In this document: positions 53,401-62,727 of the stretch, piece by piece
Layout of the letters: every line of letters starts with the position of its first letter
Position numbering within the stretch: position 1 is the stretch's first letter
NCBI RefSeq assembly: GCF_003318235.1
Contig: NZ_QOCG01000006.1
Span: forward strand, 1-64,000
Length of the DNA: 64,000 bases
Direction: 5' to 3'
Origin: Loktanella sp. D2R18
Lineage (GTDB): Bacteria; Pseudomonadota; Alphaproteobacteria; Rhodobacterales; Rhodobacteraceae
Made by a program: the position numbers and the translations under genes
Notes under the pieces: model-generated
Seen by the model: only the letters and a program-made list of their open reading frames with translations
Databases searched by the model: none
What the model was told of the DNA's origin: nothing

Positions 53401-54296
53401 ACCTCAAACAGCTTGAAGCCTTCATTTGGGTTGCGGATATGCAAAGCTTTCGGCGTGCGGCTGATCGGTTGAATACGACGCAGCCGAATATCTCGGCACG
53501 TATTGCGCGGCTTGAGGCGGTGTTGAACACGCAATTGATGACACGCGACGCGGGGTCAGTGCATCTTACGGACAAAGGGCGCGACCTATTGGTGCACGCG
53601 CGGCGTGTCATGGACGCGGCGGATGCGATGGTTGTGGCTGCCGATCAAAAGCAACTGGTGTCAGGGACGTTGCGGCTTGGGGTAACCGAAATGATCGTGC
53701 ATACGTGGTTGCGTGACTATTTGCGTGCGCTCAAAGAGGGCTACCCGAATCTATCGGTCGAGTTGACCGTGGACCTTTCCGCCAATCTTGAACGTGGCCT
53801 TGAAGAACGGACACTAGATTTGACTGTGCAAAACGGGCCGTTCCAACGACTTTCCAGCGGTGAAACCCCGCTTGGTTCCTATGACATGATCTGGGTTGCT
53901 GCGCCCGATGTTGCCGTGACAGGCCCGGCTTGTATGGATGATTTGGCGCGCCATCCGATCCTGACACATGCGCGCAATACCCGCCTTTTTGATCAGGTTG
54001 CCGCACATTTTGCACAGCGGCGTGATTTGAATGTGCATTTGGTGCCTTCCAGTAATCTTGCGGCTTGTTTGCATATGACACTTGATGGGATGGGCATTGC
54101 GACGCTCCCAGCGGCGATGGTGGCCGCCGAAATCGCGTGCGGGGCGCTGCAAAAAATGACCTATGACTGGGCGCCGACGCCGTTGGATTTTTATGCCCGA
54201 TTTGATGCCGAAAAGGCACCCTGTGTCGTAGCCCAATGCGCCGCAATCGCGGCGGAAACTGCGCAAGCGTATGATAAAAAAATGTTATCCTTATGA
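53391..54296 (+). CDS. LysR-family transcriptional regulator
   Basis: A 301-residue LysR protein. The HTH (MRLNLKQLEAFIWVADMQSF then AADRLNTTQPNISARIARLEAVLN) is at residues 1-60 and an effector-binding domain follows. It lies 75 bases upstream of, and co-directional with, the hydantoinase-like operon, so it may control that operon even though the classic divergent layout is absent. Effector unknown. Confidence 0.88.
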   Translation: MRLNLKQLEAFIWVADMQSFRRAADRLNTTQPNISARIARLEAVLNTQLMTRDAGSVHLTDKGRDLLVHARRVMDAADAMVVAADQKQLVSGTLRLGVTEMIVHTWLRDYLRALKEGYPNLSVELTVDLSANLERGLEERTLDLTVQNGPFQRLSSGETPLGSYDMIWVAAPDVAVTGPACMDDLARHPILTHARNTRLFDQVAAHFAQRRDLNVHLVPSSNLAACLHMTLDGMGIATLPAAMVAAEIACGALQKMTYDWAPTPLDFYARFDAEKAPCVVAQCAAIAAETAQAYDKKMLSL

Positions 54297-54371
54297 TCGT
54301 ATTAAACAATTTGTGGTGATTTATCGTTACGGCTAGCATTCTCTTAAACAACAGTTTGGGACCCGTCGTTT

Positions 54372-56456
54372 ATGCAACATAACATCAGGCTAGGCGTCGA
54401 TATCGGCGGCACATTCACAGATGTCGTGCTCGAGCGCGGCACAGCGCAGTTTTCGACCAAAGTTTTGACCACCTACGCAGCCCCCGAGGACGCGATTATC
54501 GACGGGATGCATCAAGTTTGTGCCAAGGCGGGGATCGCTCCCGGTGCGATTTCTCAGATCATTCACGGCACGACTTTGGCGACAAATGCGTTGATTGAAC
54601 GGCGCGGAGCTAAGACCGCCTTGATCACCACCGAAGGCTTTCGCGACGTGATTGAGATGCGTACCGAAAGTCGGTTTGAGCAATATGATCTGAATTTGCA
54701 ACTGCCCGAACCGCTACTGCCGCGCCAGCATCGGTTCACCTTGTCTGAACGGATGGACGCGCAAGGCAATGTGTTGATTCCGCTTGAACGTGCGGATGTC
54801 GAAGCCCTTGCTGATCAGATTGCACCAATGGGGTTTGAAAGCATCGCGGTTGGGTTGATCCATGCCTATTTGAATGACTCGCATGAACAGATGATCCGCG
54901 AGGTGCTTGCGGAAAAACTGCCAAATGTGATGGTGTCTATTTCGTCGGAGGTTTCACCGCAGATGCGCGAATATGAACGGTTCAACACGACCGTGGCGAA
55001 TGCCTATATCAAGCCTTTGATGAAATCATACCTTGGGCGGCTTAAAGGGCGGTTGGCTGAGGAAGGGGCGGAGTGTCCAATCTTTTTGATGCATTCAGGC
55101 GGCGGAATTATTAGCCTCGAAAGCGCGGCAGAGTTCCCTGTGCGTTTGGTTGAATCCGGGCCCGCTGGCGGCGCTGTGTTCGCAGCGAACATCGCAGCAC
55201 GTTATGGGCTGGACAAGGTGCTGTCGTTTGACATGGGCGGCACCACCGCCAAGATTTGCCTGATCAAGAACCAGACCCCCAAAACCAGTCGTGTATTTGA
55301 GGTCGCGCGCACCTATCGGTTCAAAAAAGGGTCCGGTATGCCGATTTCCATCCCGGTGATCGACATGGTTGAAATTGGTGCCGGGGGCGGCAGTCTTGCC
55401 CATGTCGATGCGATGCACCAAATCCGAGTTGGCCCCGAAAGCGCCGGGTCAGAACCCGGCCCGGCCTGCTACGGGCGCGGTGGCGCGCGCCCCGCCGTCA
55501 CCGATGCGGACCTGATCCTTGGCCGCCTTGATGCCAAGGATTTTGCTGGCGGCACCATGACGCTGGACCGCACCGCCTGCGAGGCCGCCCTTAAATCCCA
55601 CATCGGCGACACCCTGTCGATGGACGCGCGCGAGGCTGCCCATGGCCTGTCTGAGGTTGTGGATGAAAACATGGCCAACGCCGCCCGTGTGCACGCCGTC
55701 GAAAACGGTGAAGATCTCTCAGAATATACCATGATCGCCTTTGGCGGCGCGGCTCCCCTCCATGCCGCGCGCCTGTGCGAAAAGCTTGGCATTGACCGCC
55801 TGCTCGTCCCGCCGGGCGCAGGCGTTGGAAGCGCAATCGGCTTCCTGCGGGCACCCTTTTCCTTCGAGGCAAACCGCTCCGTCTACATACGCCTCGCCGA
55901 TTTCGACCCCGCCGCCATCACCGCCCTGCTCGCCGATCTGCAGGGCGAGGCCACCGGTTTCGTGCGCAGCTGCGACGCCGAAAGCCCGATCCTGTCGGAA
56001 TTCAAAGTCTACATGCGCTACACAGGGCAAGGCTGGGAAATCCCTATCACACTGACAGAGGAACAGGCACAAAACCCCGACGCCGCCACCTTCAAACAAC
56101 GCTTTGAGGACGAATACGCCAAGCTCTTTTCGCGCACCGTCGCGGGCATGGACATCGAAATCACCGTCTGGTCCGTCAACGCCACAACCCCGCCAGAGCC
56201 AGCCACCCGCACCAAAGAGGTCATAACCCGGAGAACCGCCGTGATAAGTGGAAAATGCTCTGTCTTTGACCCCGCGCATGACTGCTTCTTGCATGGCTAC
56301 AGCTACGACCGCACCAGATTGGCACCTGGCGATCACATCACCTTCCCCGGAAAAATCACCGAACCCGAAACCACAATCATCATCCCCGGTAGCCGTCAGG
56401 CCGTCATCCAACCCGATGGTTGCGTGGACATCACTGTAAAGGAGCCCGCTCAATGA
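54372..56456 (+). CDS. Hydantoinase/oxoprolinase family, subunit A (HyuA type)
   Basis: A 694-residue ASKHA-fold ATP-dependent amidohydrolase subunit. The N-terminal phosphate loop GVDIGGTFTDVVLE, HGTTLATNALIERRGAKTALITTEGF, SSEVSPQMREYERFNTTVANAY, LVESGPAGGAVFAA and FDMGGTTAKICLI are all family blocks. With HyuB it forms N-methylhydantoinase, 5-oxoprolinase or acetone/acetophenone carboxylase-type complexes; the substrate is not readable. By eye, codons from roughly 55,480 to the 3' end favour C in the third position far more than the 5' half or hyuB, suggesting a recombined 3' segment. It overlaps hyuB by four bases. Confidence 0.88.
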   Translation: MQHNIRLGVDIGGTFTDVVLERGTAQFSTKVLTTYAAPEDAIIDGMHQVCAKAGIAPGAISQIIHGTTLATNALIERRGAKTALITTEGFRDVIEMRTESRFEQYDLNLQLPEPLLPRQHRFTLSERMDAQGNVLIPLERADVEALADQIAPMGFESIAVGLIHAYLNDSHEQMIREVLAEKLPNVMVSISSEVSPQMREYERFNTTVANAYIKPLMKSYLGRLKGRLAEEGAECPIFLMHSGGGIISLESAAEFPVRLVESGPAGGAVFAANIAARYGLDKVLSFDMGGTTAKICLIKNQTPKTSRVFEVARTYRFKKGSGMPISIPVIDMVEIGAGGGSLAHVDAMHQIRVGPESAGSEPGPACYGRGGARPAVTDADLILGRLDAKDFAGGTMTLDRTACEAALKSHIGDTLSMDAREAAHGLSEVVDENMANAARVHAVENGEDLSEYTMIAFGGAAPLHAARLCEKLGIDRLLVPPGAGVGSAIGFLRAPFSFEANRSVYIRLADFDPAAITALLADLQGEATGFVRSCDAESPILSEFKVYMRYTGQGWEIPITLTEEQAQNPDAATFKQRFEDEYAKLFSRTVAGMDIEITVWSVNATTPPEPATRTKEVITRRTAVISGKCSVFDPAHDCFLHGYSYDRTRLAPGDHITFPGKITEPETTIIIPGSRQAVIQPDGCVDITVKEPAQ

Positions 56457-58147
56457 CAACGCCTTTAGCCGTCGCTTACCAAGTCATGTGGAATCGCCTG
56501 ATTTCGGTGGTCGAGGAACAGGCGCAGGCCCTTGTGCGCACCGCGTTTTCCACCAGCGTCCGAGAGGCTGGCGATCTGTCCGCTGGCGTCTATAACGCCG
56601 ATGGATTGATGTTGGCCCAAGCGGTGACAGGCACGCCGGGGCATGTGAACGCGATGGCTGATGCTGTCGCGCACTTTATCCGGCGTATCGGGCGCGATAA
56701 TATCTGCGAAGGCGATGTCTATATCACCAATGACCCATGGGAGGGTACCGGGCATCTGCATGATATCACGGTCGTCACCCCGTCGTTTCATAATGGCAAC
56801 CACGTGGGTTTCTTTGCTTGCACTGCCCATGTCGTCGATATCGGCGGGCGTGGGTTTGGCGCGGATGCAGCCAGCGTCTATGAAGAAGGCATCTATATAC
56901 CAATCATGAAATTCGCGGATCGCGGCGCGGTGGATCAAACCTTGATCCATATGTTGCGTGGCAATGTGCGTGAACCTGATCAACTGATTGGTGATCTGTA
57001 CGCGTTGGCCACCTGCAATGAGATCGGTCAGCGGCGGCTTGCCGAAATGATGGACGAATTTGCACTTGTTGATTTGGACGGGATCGGCGCGTTTATCTTG
57101 GACAACTCGCGCCGTGCAACGCTTGAAAAAATCGCGGCTCTGCCACAGGACAGCGCGGATGGCGGCATGACGATTGATGGGTTTGATACGCCGATTGATT
57201 TGCGGGTCAAGTTGACCATCGAAAAAGATCGGATGATTTGCGATTTCGCAGGGACTTCGGGGCTTGATAAAAAAGGGATCAACGTGCCGCTGGTCTATAC
57301 AAAGGCCTATGCGTGTTATGCGCTCAAATGCGCGGTGGCACCCGAAATCCCGAATAATGCGGCTTCGCTTGCCCCGTTTGAGGTCACGGCCCCGGTCAAC
57401 AGTATCGTCAATGCGGTGCATCCGGCTCCTGTCGCGCTGCGCCATATCATAGGGCACATGATCCCGGACACGGTATATGATGCGCTTGACAAAATCCTGC
57501 CCGCAACGGTGCCCGCCGAAGGGGCAGGGTGCCTGTGCAATTTCCAAGTCAGCCTGCGCCCCGCACCGGGGCACGATGGCGTGCGGTCGGAGGTTCTTGC
57601 CTTTAACTCTGGCGGTGCAGGTGCGCGCGCCACCGTCGACGGGTTGAACGCCACGGCCTTTCCCTCGGGCGTCATGACCATGCCGATCGAGGCCACAGAA
57701 CATACCGGCCCGGTGATCATCTGGCGTAAAGAACTGCGGCCTGATAGCGGCGGCGCGGGGCAATTTCGCGGCGGCTTGGGCCAATATATGGAGGTCGGCG
57801 CGACCAAGGGCTATGAGTTTGATTTTTCAGCGATGTTTGACCGGGTTGGTCACCCCGCGCGCGGGCGGCGGGGCGGCGAAAGCGGCGGCCCCACCACAAT
57901 TTCACGCGATGATGGTGCCGCAATGCAGGGCAAGGGGAAACAATTTGTACCGGATGGCGCACGGGTGATCCTTGGTCTGCCTGGGGGTGCAGGTTATGGT
58001 GATGCCTCAGCCCGTGATCCTGAACGGGTCAAACGCGATCTGACGCGTGGCTATATTTCTGCGCAATCTGCGATGGACGACTACGGGCTGTCGGAACAGA
58101 CTGTGGCCGCAATTTTGGACGCTGTAGCAAAAGGAGAAACCGCATGA
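56453..58147 (+). CDS. Hydantoinase/oxoprolinase family, subunit B (HyuB type)
   Basis: A 564-residue HyuB subunit. The N-terminal VAYQVMWNRLISVVEEQAQALVRTAFS, TGTPGHVNAM, YITNDPWEGTGHLHDITVV and the C-terminal GGAGQFRGGLGQ and FDRVGHPARGRRGGESGGP blocks are typical. The ATG at 56453 overlaps the hyuA stop (ATGA); a start 11 codons earlier is unlikely. HyuA and HyuB act as one ATP-driven enzyme on a cyclic amide or ketone-like substrate. Confidence 0.9.
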   Translation: MTTPLAVAYQVMWNRLISVVEEQAQALVRTAFSTSVREAGDLSAGVYNADGLMLAQAVTGTPGHVNAMADAVAHFIRRIGRDNICEGDVYITNDPWEGTGHLHDITVVTPSFHNGNHVGFFACTAHVVDIGGRGFGADAASVYEEGIYIPIMKFADRGAVDQTLIHMLRGNVREPDQLIGDLYALATCNEIGQRRLAEMMDEFALVDLDGIGAFILDNSRRATLEKIAALPQDSADGGMTIDGFDTPIDLRVKLTIEKDRMICDFAGTSGLDKKGINVPLVYTKAYACYALKCAVAPEIPNNAASLAPFEVTAPVNSIVNAVHPAPVALRHIIGHMIPDTVYDALDKILPATVPAEGAGCLCNFQVSLRPAPGHDGVRSEVLAFNSGGAGARATVDGLNATAFPSGVMTMPIEATEHTGPVIIWRKELRPDSGGAGQFRGGLGQYMEVGATKGYEFDFSAMFDRVGHPARGRRGGESGGPTTISRDDGAAMQGKGKQFVPDGARVILGLPGGAGYGDASARDPERVKRDLTRGYISAQSAMDDYGLSEQTVAAILDAVAKGETA

Positions 58148-59349
58148 CGCAAGCGCCGCTTAAATCCAGCTATGATGTCGTGATCGTCGGGGGGGCGATG
58201 CTCGGCTCGTCTGTGGCTTGGTTTCTTACCGATAACCGCGGCTTTGACGGGTCGATCCTCGTGGTGGAACGTGATCCGACTTATGAATTCACGTCAACCT
58301 CGCACACGAATTCGTGCATGCGCCAGCAATTCAGCCAAGAGATTAACATACGCATCTCGCAATTCGCTGCTGATTTCGTCAAGAATTTCCGCAGCTACAT
58401 GGGCGATGACCCGCGCGTGCCAGAAGTCGTGCTGCAAAGCTATGGCTACATGTATTTGGCCGACAATGCCGCGTTTGCGGACACGTTGCGAGAAGGCCAA
58501 AAGCTCCAAGCCGCTTGCGGCGCGGGCACCAAACATATGACACGTGATGAAATCGCCGCCGCCTATCCATTTTATAATCTCGATGATATCGTTGCGGCGA
58601 ACCACAATCTGATCGACGAAGGCTATTTCGACGGCAACACTTTGTTTGATTGGTGGAAACGGTCAGCGCGGGAACGCGGAGCGGAATATGTCACAAATGA
58701 AGTGGTCGCGATGACAAAAGACGCGAGCGGCACACGCATTGAAAGCGTGACGTTGAAATCCGGCGAAGTGATCAATTGCGGCACTGTGGTCAACGCCAGC
58801 GGCCCGCGTGCGGCGCTGACGGCAAAGATGGCGGGCATCAATATCCCCGTGGAGCCGCGCAAGCGCTACACCTATATATTCGAGGCGGAAAAACCGCTGG
58901 ATCGTGACCTGCCGTTGACCATTGATCCATCGGGCGTGCATATGCGGTCTGAAGGCACATATTATCTTGCTGGCTGCCCGCCCGATGATGATCCGGCCGT
59001 AGGCCACGATGATTTCGTGCAAGATCATAGTCTTTGGGAGGAAAAGGTTTGGCCAATCCTCGCGACGCGTATTCCACAGTTTGAGGCGATTAAATTGCGC
59101 AACTCTTGGGCGGGGCACTACGCCTACAACGTCTTTGATCAAAACGCGATTGTTGGGCCGCATCCCGACGTTGCAAACTTTATCTTCGTGAATGGATTTT
59201 CAGGACATGGGTTCCAGCAAAGCCCCGCAATGGGGCGCGGCGTAGCAGAGTGGATTACCGCAGGCGCATATTCTAATTTGGATTTGACCCCGTTTCACTT
59301 TGACCGCATCGAGAGCGGCATCCGTTTTGAAGAAAAGGCCGTGATATGA
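58144..59349 (+). CDS. FAD-dependent DAO-family oxidoreductase
   Basis: A 401-residue flavoprotein. The nucleotide motif VVIVGGAMLGSSVAWFLTD opens it; TSHTNSCMRQQFSQEINIR and the C-terminal FVNGFSGHGFQQSPAMGRGVAEW are characteristic of glycine oxidase/sarcosine oxidase/FOXRED1-like DAO enzymes. It overlaps hyuB and the aldolase gene by ATGA. It would oxidise an amine or amino acid released by HyuAB, such as an N-methyl amino acid; this is inference from gene order. Confidence 0.85.
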   Translation: MTQAPLKSSYDVVIVGGAMLGSSVAWFLTDNRGFDGSILVVERDPTYEFTSTSHTNSCMRQQFSQEINIRISQFAADFVKNFRSYMGDDPRVPEVVLQSYGYMYLADNAAFADTLREGQKLQAACGAGTKHMTRDEIAAAYPFYNLDDIVAANHNLIDEGYFDGNTLFDWWKRSARERGAEYVTNEVVAMTKDASGTRIESVTLKSGEVINCGTVVNASGPRAALTAKMAGINIPVEPRKRYTYIFEAEKPLDRDLPLTIDPSGVHMRSEGTYYLAGCPPDDDPAVGHDDFVQDHSLWEEKVWPILATRIPQFEAIKLRNSWAGHYAYNVFDQNAIVGPHPDVANFIFVNGFSGHGFQQSPAMGRGVAEWITAGAYSNLDLTPFHFDRIESGIRFEEKAVI

Positions 59350-60131
59350 AAATGCAAACCAACAAGTTCCTCGCAGCGATGCAAGCGGGTGAAAAGCAGA
59401 TCGGTTGCTGGATAAGCCTTGCCAATGCCTATTCCACCGAAGTTGTGGCGGGCGCCGGTTTTGATTGGCTGGTTGTTGATCTCGAGCATACGCCGGGTGA
59501 TATGCAGGATGTGCTGGGGCAGTTGCAGGCCATAGCGCCCTACCACGCAACTGCGATTGTGCGCACGCCGGTCAATGATCCAGTGATCGTTAAACGGCTG
59601 CTTGATCTGGGGCCGGATGGGATTTTGTTCCCAATGATCCAAACGGCCGATGAAGCCCGCGCCGCTGTGGCTGCAACCCGTTACCCGCCGCACGGTATCC
59701 GTGGCGTGGCTGGGATCGCACGGGGCAATCGGTTTGGGCGCGTCACAGACTATTATGAAAACGTCGCAGCGCAAACCAGCGTTATCTTGCAAATCGAAAC
59801 CTGCGCTTCACTTGATCAAGCGGTCGAGATTGGCACTGTCGATGGGGTTGATGGCGTGTTTTTTGGGCCTGCGGATATTTCGGCTGATATGGGGCTGCTG
59901 GGCCAGCCGTTGCATCCTGATGTCTGGGCGCGGATCATGCCTGCTGCGCGCAAACTGATGGATTTGGGCGTGCCTGTAGGCACGTTGGTCACTGACCCGG
60001 CGTTTGCGGCTGATCTGATTAATGATGGGTTCACATTTGTTGCCTGTGCCACTGATATCGGTGTGCTGGCGAAATCCACTGATAGTTTGATGGCGCAGAT
60101 GCGCCAATCCACCAATAAGGAAAACACATGA
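59346..60131 (+). CDS. HpcH/HpaI-type aldolase
   Basis: A 261-residue class II TIM-barrel aldolase. The segments GCWISLANAYSTEVVAGAGFDWLVVDLEHTP, catalytic-region Arg/His and the metal ligands in LQIETCASLDQ (Glu) and FFGPADISADMG (Asp) match HpaI/GarL 2-oxo-3-deoxy-acid aldolases. These cleave 4-hydroxy-2-oxo acids to pyruvate plus an aldehyde. In this operon a pyruvate-yielding final step is plausible. Translation is coupled at both ends. Confidence 0.88.
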   Translation: MKMQTNKFLAAMQAGEKQIGCWISLANAYSTEVVAGAGFDWLVVDLEHTPGDMQDVLGQLQAIAPYHATAIVRTPVNDPVIVKRLLDLGPDGILFPMIQTADEARAAVAATRYPPHGIRGVAGIARGNRFGRVTDYYENVAAQTSVILQIETCASLDQAVEIGTVDGVDGVFFGPADISADMGLLGQPLHPDVWARIMPAARKLMDLGVPVGTLVTDPAFAADLINDGFTFVACATDIGVLAKSTDSLMAQMRQSTNKENT

Positions 60132-60964
60132 AGAAACTTGTTCTGACCGGGGCCGCTGGCCGTTTGGGGTCATATTTGCGCGAACCGCTGACAAAGATGT
60201 GCGACGAACTGGTGTCGACCGATCTGGCAGCAGACATTGGCAACACATTGCCCGGCGAGACCTATGTGCAGGCTGACCTTGGCGATCTTGCTGCGCTTGA
60301 AGCGATCCTAAAGGGTGCTGATATGGTGGTGCATTTTGGCGCCATCGGGGATGAAGCCGCCTGGGACGATATCCTGCATTCTAACATCATCGGGGCCTAT
60401 AACGTCTGGGAGGCCGCCTACCGTCAAGGCGTGCGCCGTGTTGTCTACGCAAGCTCTGTCCACGCTGTAGGGATGCATTTGAAAACCGACGTGATTGATC
60501 TAGATGCGCCGCATAAGCCGGACACTTACTACGGGCTGGCGAAATGCTTTTGCGAGGACCTAGCGAGCCTGTACTGGGACAAACGCGGCGTGGAATCGGT
60601 CTGTATGCGAATTTTCTCATGTGCACAGGCGAATAACGCGCGGTCGCTTGGGACGTGGCTATCCTATGATGACCTGATCCATCTGGTCGAACGATCCATC
60701 GATTCACCAGTTGTGGGCTTCACGAAGGTTTGGGGGATTTCCAACAACGACCGCGTCGTTGTCGACAACACCAAGGCCGCGCATTTGGGCTATCGCCCGA
60801 AAGATAACGCCGAAGTCTTTGCCAAAGAAATTCTGGCCGACACGCCGCCATTGGATAACAAGGACCTTGCCAACCTGTGCATCGGTGGGCCGTTCGCAAC
60901 GGTTGATTTGGGGAATTCCGGTGTTGCCGCGTTGGGTGTCGTGGATGACCGTAAAGAAAATTAA
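60128..60964 (+). CDS. NAD-dependent epimerase/dehydratase, uronate-dehydrogenase-like
   Basis: A 278-residue extended SDR. The TGAAGRLGSYLR dinucleotide motif is at residues 7-18; YASSVHAVG and the catalytic Tyr135/Lys139 (YYGLAKCF) match uronate dehydrogenase (Udh)-type proteins, which oxidise hexuronates to aldarolactones. Its partner here is an HpaI aldolase, which in hexuronate pathways acts on aldarate-derived 2-oxo acids, so a sugar-acid moiety in the substrate is possible. Last gene of the operon, ended by a strong hairpin. Confidence 0.83.
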   Translation: MKKLVLTGAAGRLGSYLREPLTKMCDELVSTDLAADIGNTLPGETYVQADLGDLAALEAILKGADMVVHFGAIGDEAAWDDILHSNIIGAYNVWEAAYRQGVRRVVYASSVHAVGMHLKTDVIDLDAPHKPDTYYGLAKCFCEDLASLYWDKRGVESVCMRIFSCAQANNARSLGTWLSYDDLIHLVERSIDSPVVGFTKVWGISNNDRVVVDNTKAAHLGYRPKDNAEVFAKEILADTPPLDNKDLANLCIGGPFATVDLGNSGVAALGVVDDRKEN

Positions 60965-60968
60965 AATA

Positions 60969-60999
60969 GATTTGCCCCGATGCAAGGTCGGGGCAAATC
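60969..60999. terminator. Bidirectional terminator
   Basis: GATTTGCCCCGA (60969-60980) and TCGGGGCAAATC (60988-60999) form a perfect 12-base stem with a seven-base loop, with A/T-rich tails on the operon side. It separates the HyuAB operon from the convergent small secreted-protein gene. Confidence 0.8.
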
Positions 61000-61009
61000 C
61001 AAGACAGGC

Positions 61010-61273
61010 TTAGCTGTCCATTTTTGCAGAAATTTCATCAAGTGATGTGCAAACGGCTTCGATGTCGTCAGCTTCGGCAGCAGCTGCGATCGCAGTCTGA
61101 AGCTCAGTTGAAATTTCCATCATCATTTCGGGGTCTGTTGCAGCCAAAGCTTGCATTCCGGTTGAGATTTCCATTGTCTTTTCTTGAATGGATGCTTCCG
61201 TGCACTCAGCAGATGCAGTTGTTGCGATTGATGCGAATGCGATAGCGGCTGAGATTTTTAACACGTTGTTCAT
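61010..61273 (-). CDS. Small secreted protein of unknown function
   Basis: An 87-residue protein. A signal peptide (MNNVLKISAAIAFASIATTA, cleavage near ASA) is followed by a 65-residue helical, acidic, Met-rich mature part with exactly two cysteines, near its start (ECTEAS) and in its second half (EAVCTSL), which could form one disulfide in the periplasm. AGGAAAAA lies upstream of the ATG. No family is recognised. The clean signal sequence and composition make it a real gene. Confidence 0.72.
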   Translation of the reverse strand: MNNVLKISAAIAFASIATTASAECTEASIQEKTMEISTGMQALAATDPEMMMEISTELQTAIAAAAEADDIEAVCTSLDEISAKMDS

Positions 61274-61429
61274 TTTAGGTTTTTCCTATTTTAAGTTTCG
61301 AACAGTGGCTATCTGTTCCAAAAAATGAACGCTGTCCATAGGCATTTTTAGATTGGCAAAATGCCGCCTAAAATTCAACTTATAGGCGCATTTATTTCGC
61401 GCATCACGGATTTTTGATTGTACTTTTTA

Positions 61430-61870
61430 TCACCCTTTTTTGCCGCGCTTTGTGGGGCTGCGTGCCACCCAAACCCCAACCAAAATGCACAAAATACCGA
61501 TGACGCGCGCGGAGGTACTGCCGGGGGCTTTGAAAATAATATCGAGAAGTACCCCCGAAATCATCTGGCCCGCGATAATAAGCATCGCCGTATGCGCAGC
61601 GCCGATTCGTGGAATTAGCCAACTGCCGGCCGCGATAAACACGACGCCGATTGGGCCGCCCAGATAAGCCCACCATGGGGCGTTGCCGGGGGATCCGGCG
61701 AACAACCCGCCGACAGCCAGGGCAATACAAGTGATAAAGAAAAGCCCAACAAAATGGTTCCAAAATGATGATTCAAGCGCAGAGGTCGACAGCGCAAGTC
61801 TCCCGTTGATCTGCCGGCTAAGCCCAACCAACAGCCCTGCAAGGACTGCAAGTGCCGCATAGATCATCAT
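61430..61870 (-). CDS. DUF606/YdcZ-type DMT membrane protein
   Basis: A 146-residue, five-span inner-membrane protein. MMIYAALAVLAGLLVGLSRQINGRLAL, the ESSFWNHFVG segment and PWWAYLGGPIGVVFIAAGSW are typical of YdcZ/DUF606 members of the drug/metabolite transporter superfamily. It overlaps the preceding paralogue by four bases (ATGATG). Such half-size proteins often work as pairs. Substrate unknown. Confidence 0.8.
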   Translation of the reverse strand: MMIYAALAVLAGLLVGLSRQINGRLALSTSALESSFWNHFVGLFFITCIALAVGGLFAGSPGNAPWWAYLGGPIGVVFIAAGSWLIPRIGAAHTAMLIIAGQMISGVLLDIIFKAPGSTSARVIGILCILVGVWVARSPTKRGKKG

Positions 61871-62334
61871 GCGTCGCCCCCCAAAAAGATCAAAATCGAA
61901 CTCCCGGCCAAGATCAGTGCGAGCGAAAGATAATCACGCTGTTTCGGCAGACGTTTGGGCAGGCCAAACAACCCGCGCACATCCGCAAAAAGGCTAAAGA
62001 CGACTTGCCCCGCCAACCCCAGCGCAATGGTCCCTGAAAGCGCTAGCGCAGTGTTCATCGTCGCCGAGGTTAACATCACGGTCACGCCGCCTGAAATTCC
62101 GCCCAAATAGGCCCAAAGCGGCGGGCGGATAGGGGTGGCGCGTTTCGGGCGTAATATAATCAGAAGAAATAGCGCCACGCCGCTACCTGTCAGATGTGGC
62201 ACCCATGATGCAAAAAACAGTGATCCATGGGCTGCGAGGGTCCCGTTGCATAAGACCATCAGGGTCAACAAGCCGCCGGCCCCAAAAGCCGCTGCAAAGT
62301 GGAAAAGTTGTGTACCGCGCGCCAAATCTGTCAT
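61867..62334 (-). CDS. DUF606/YdcZ-type DMT membrane protein
   Basis: A 155-residue membrane protein from the ATG at 62334. The longer open frame to 62454 would add 40 residues that are not family-like. AAAFGAGGLLTLMVLCNGTLAAHGSLFFASWVPHL and PPLWAYLGGISGGVTVMLTSATMN mirror its downstream partner, so the two are likely a heterodimeric exporter or importer. The pair is not linked to an enzyme that would indicate the cargo. Confidence 0.78.
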   Translation of the reverse strand: MTDLARGTQLFHFAAAFGAGGLLTLMVLCNGTLAAHGSLFFASWVPHLTGSGVALFLLIILRPKRATPIRPPLWAYLGGISGGVTVMLTSATMNTALALSGTIALGLAGQVVFSLFADVRGLFGLPKRLPKQRDYLSLALILAGSSILIFLGGDA

Positions 62335-62592
62335 TTGCACTGCATTGCGGTTTTGTACTGCAGGAGCAAGAGCAGATTGCGCGCATGTCGGGTTAAATAG
62401 AACCGCCACATGCGCGCCAAAATCGTAAACACAATACAGACTAATCAGAAACAAATTACTCGTTACGCATGGAAACTGACATTCATCAGTGCCATGAGCG
62501 GTTTTTAGCCCATCGATATGTTAAGAATTTGACGTAATTTGTGCATTCCTAAGACTCTGGTGTGCTCAATTCGGTCACAATTCGATTAGTCA

Positions 62593-62620
62593 TTGACAGC
62601 AATCAGATCACCACTATAAG
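62593..62620 (+). promoter_or_regulatory. Sigma-70-type promoter for rpsD
   Basis: TTGACA (62593-62598) and TATAAG (62615-62620) are spaced 16 bases, close to consensus, about 108 bases upstream of rpsD. The resulting leader contains the small hairpin CCTCGCAAGAGG. No known ribosomal-protein leader motif could be identified with confidence. Confidence 0.65.
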
Positions 62621-62727
62621 CGCGCTTTCATTGGTGTTGGTGGACCTCGCAAGAGGAACCCTGTCGTTCCGGCAAAATCCGGGAAAAAGGACAACGCCCT
62701 TCGCAAACTAAAGAAGGAGATCAGCGT

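Noticed and set aside
56465-57784. 439-codon minus-strand frame inside hyuB
   Set aside because: Shadow of hyuB: His- and Arg-rich, no family resemblance, fully contained in a confident gene.
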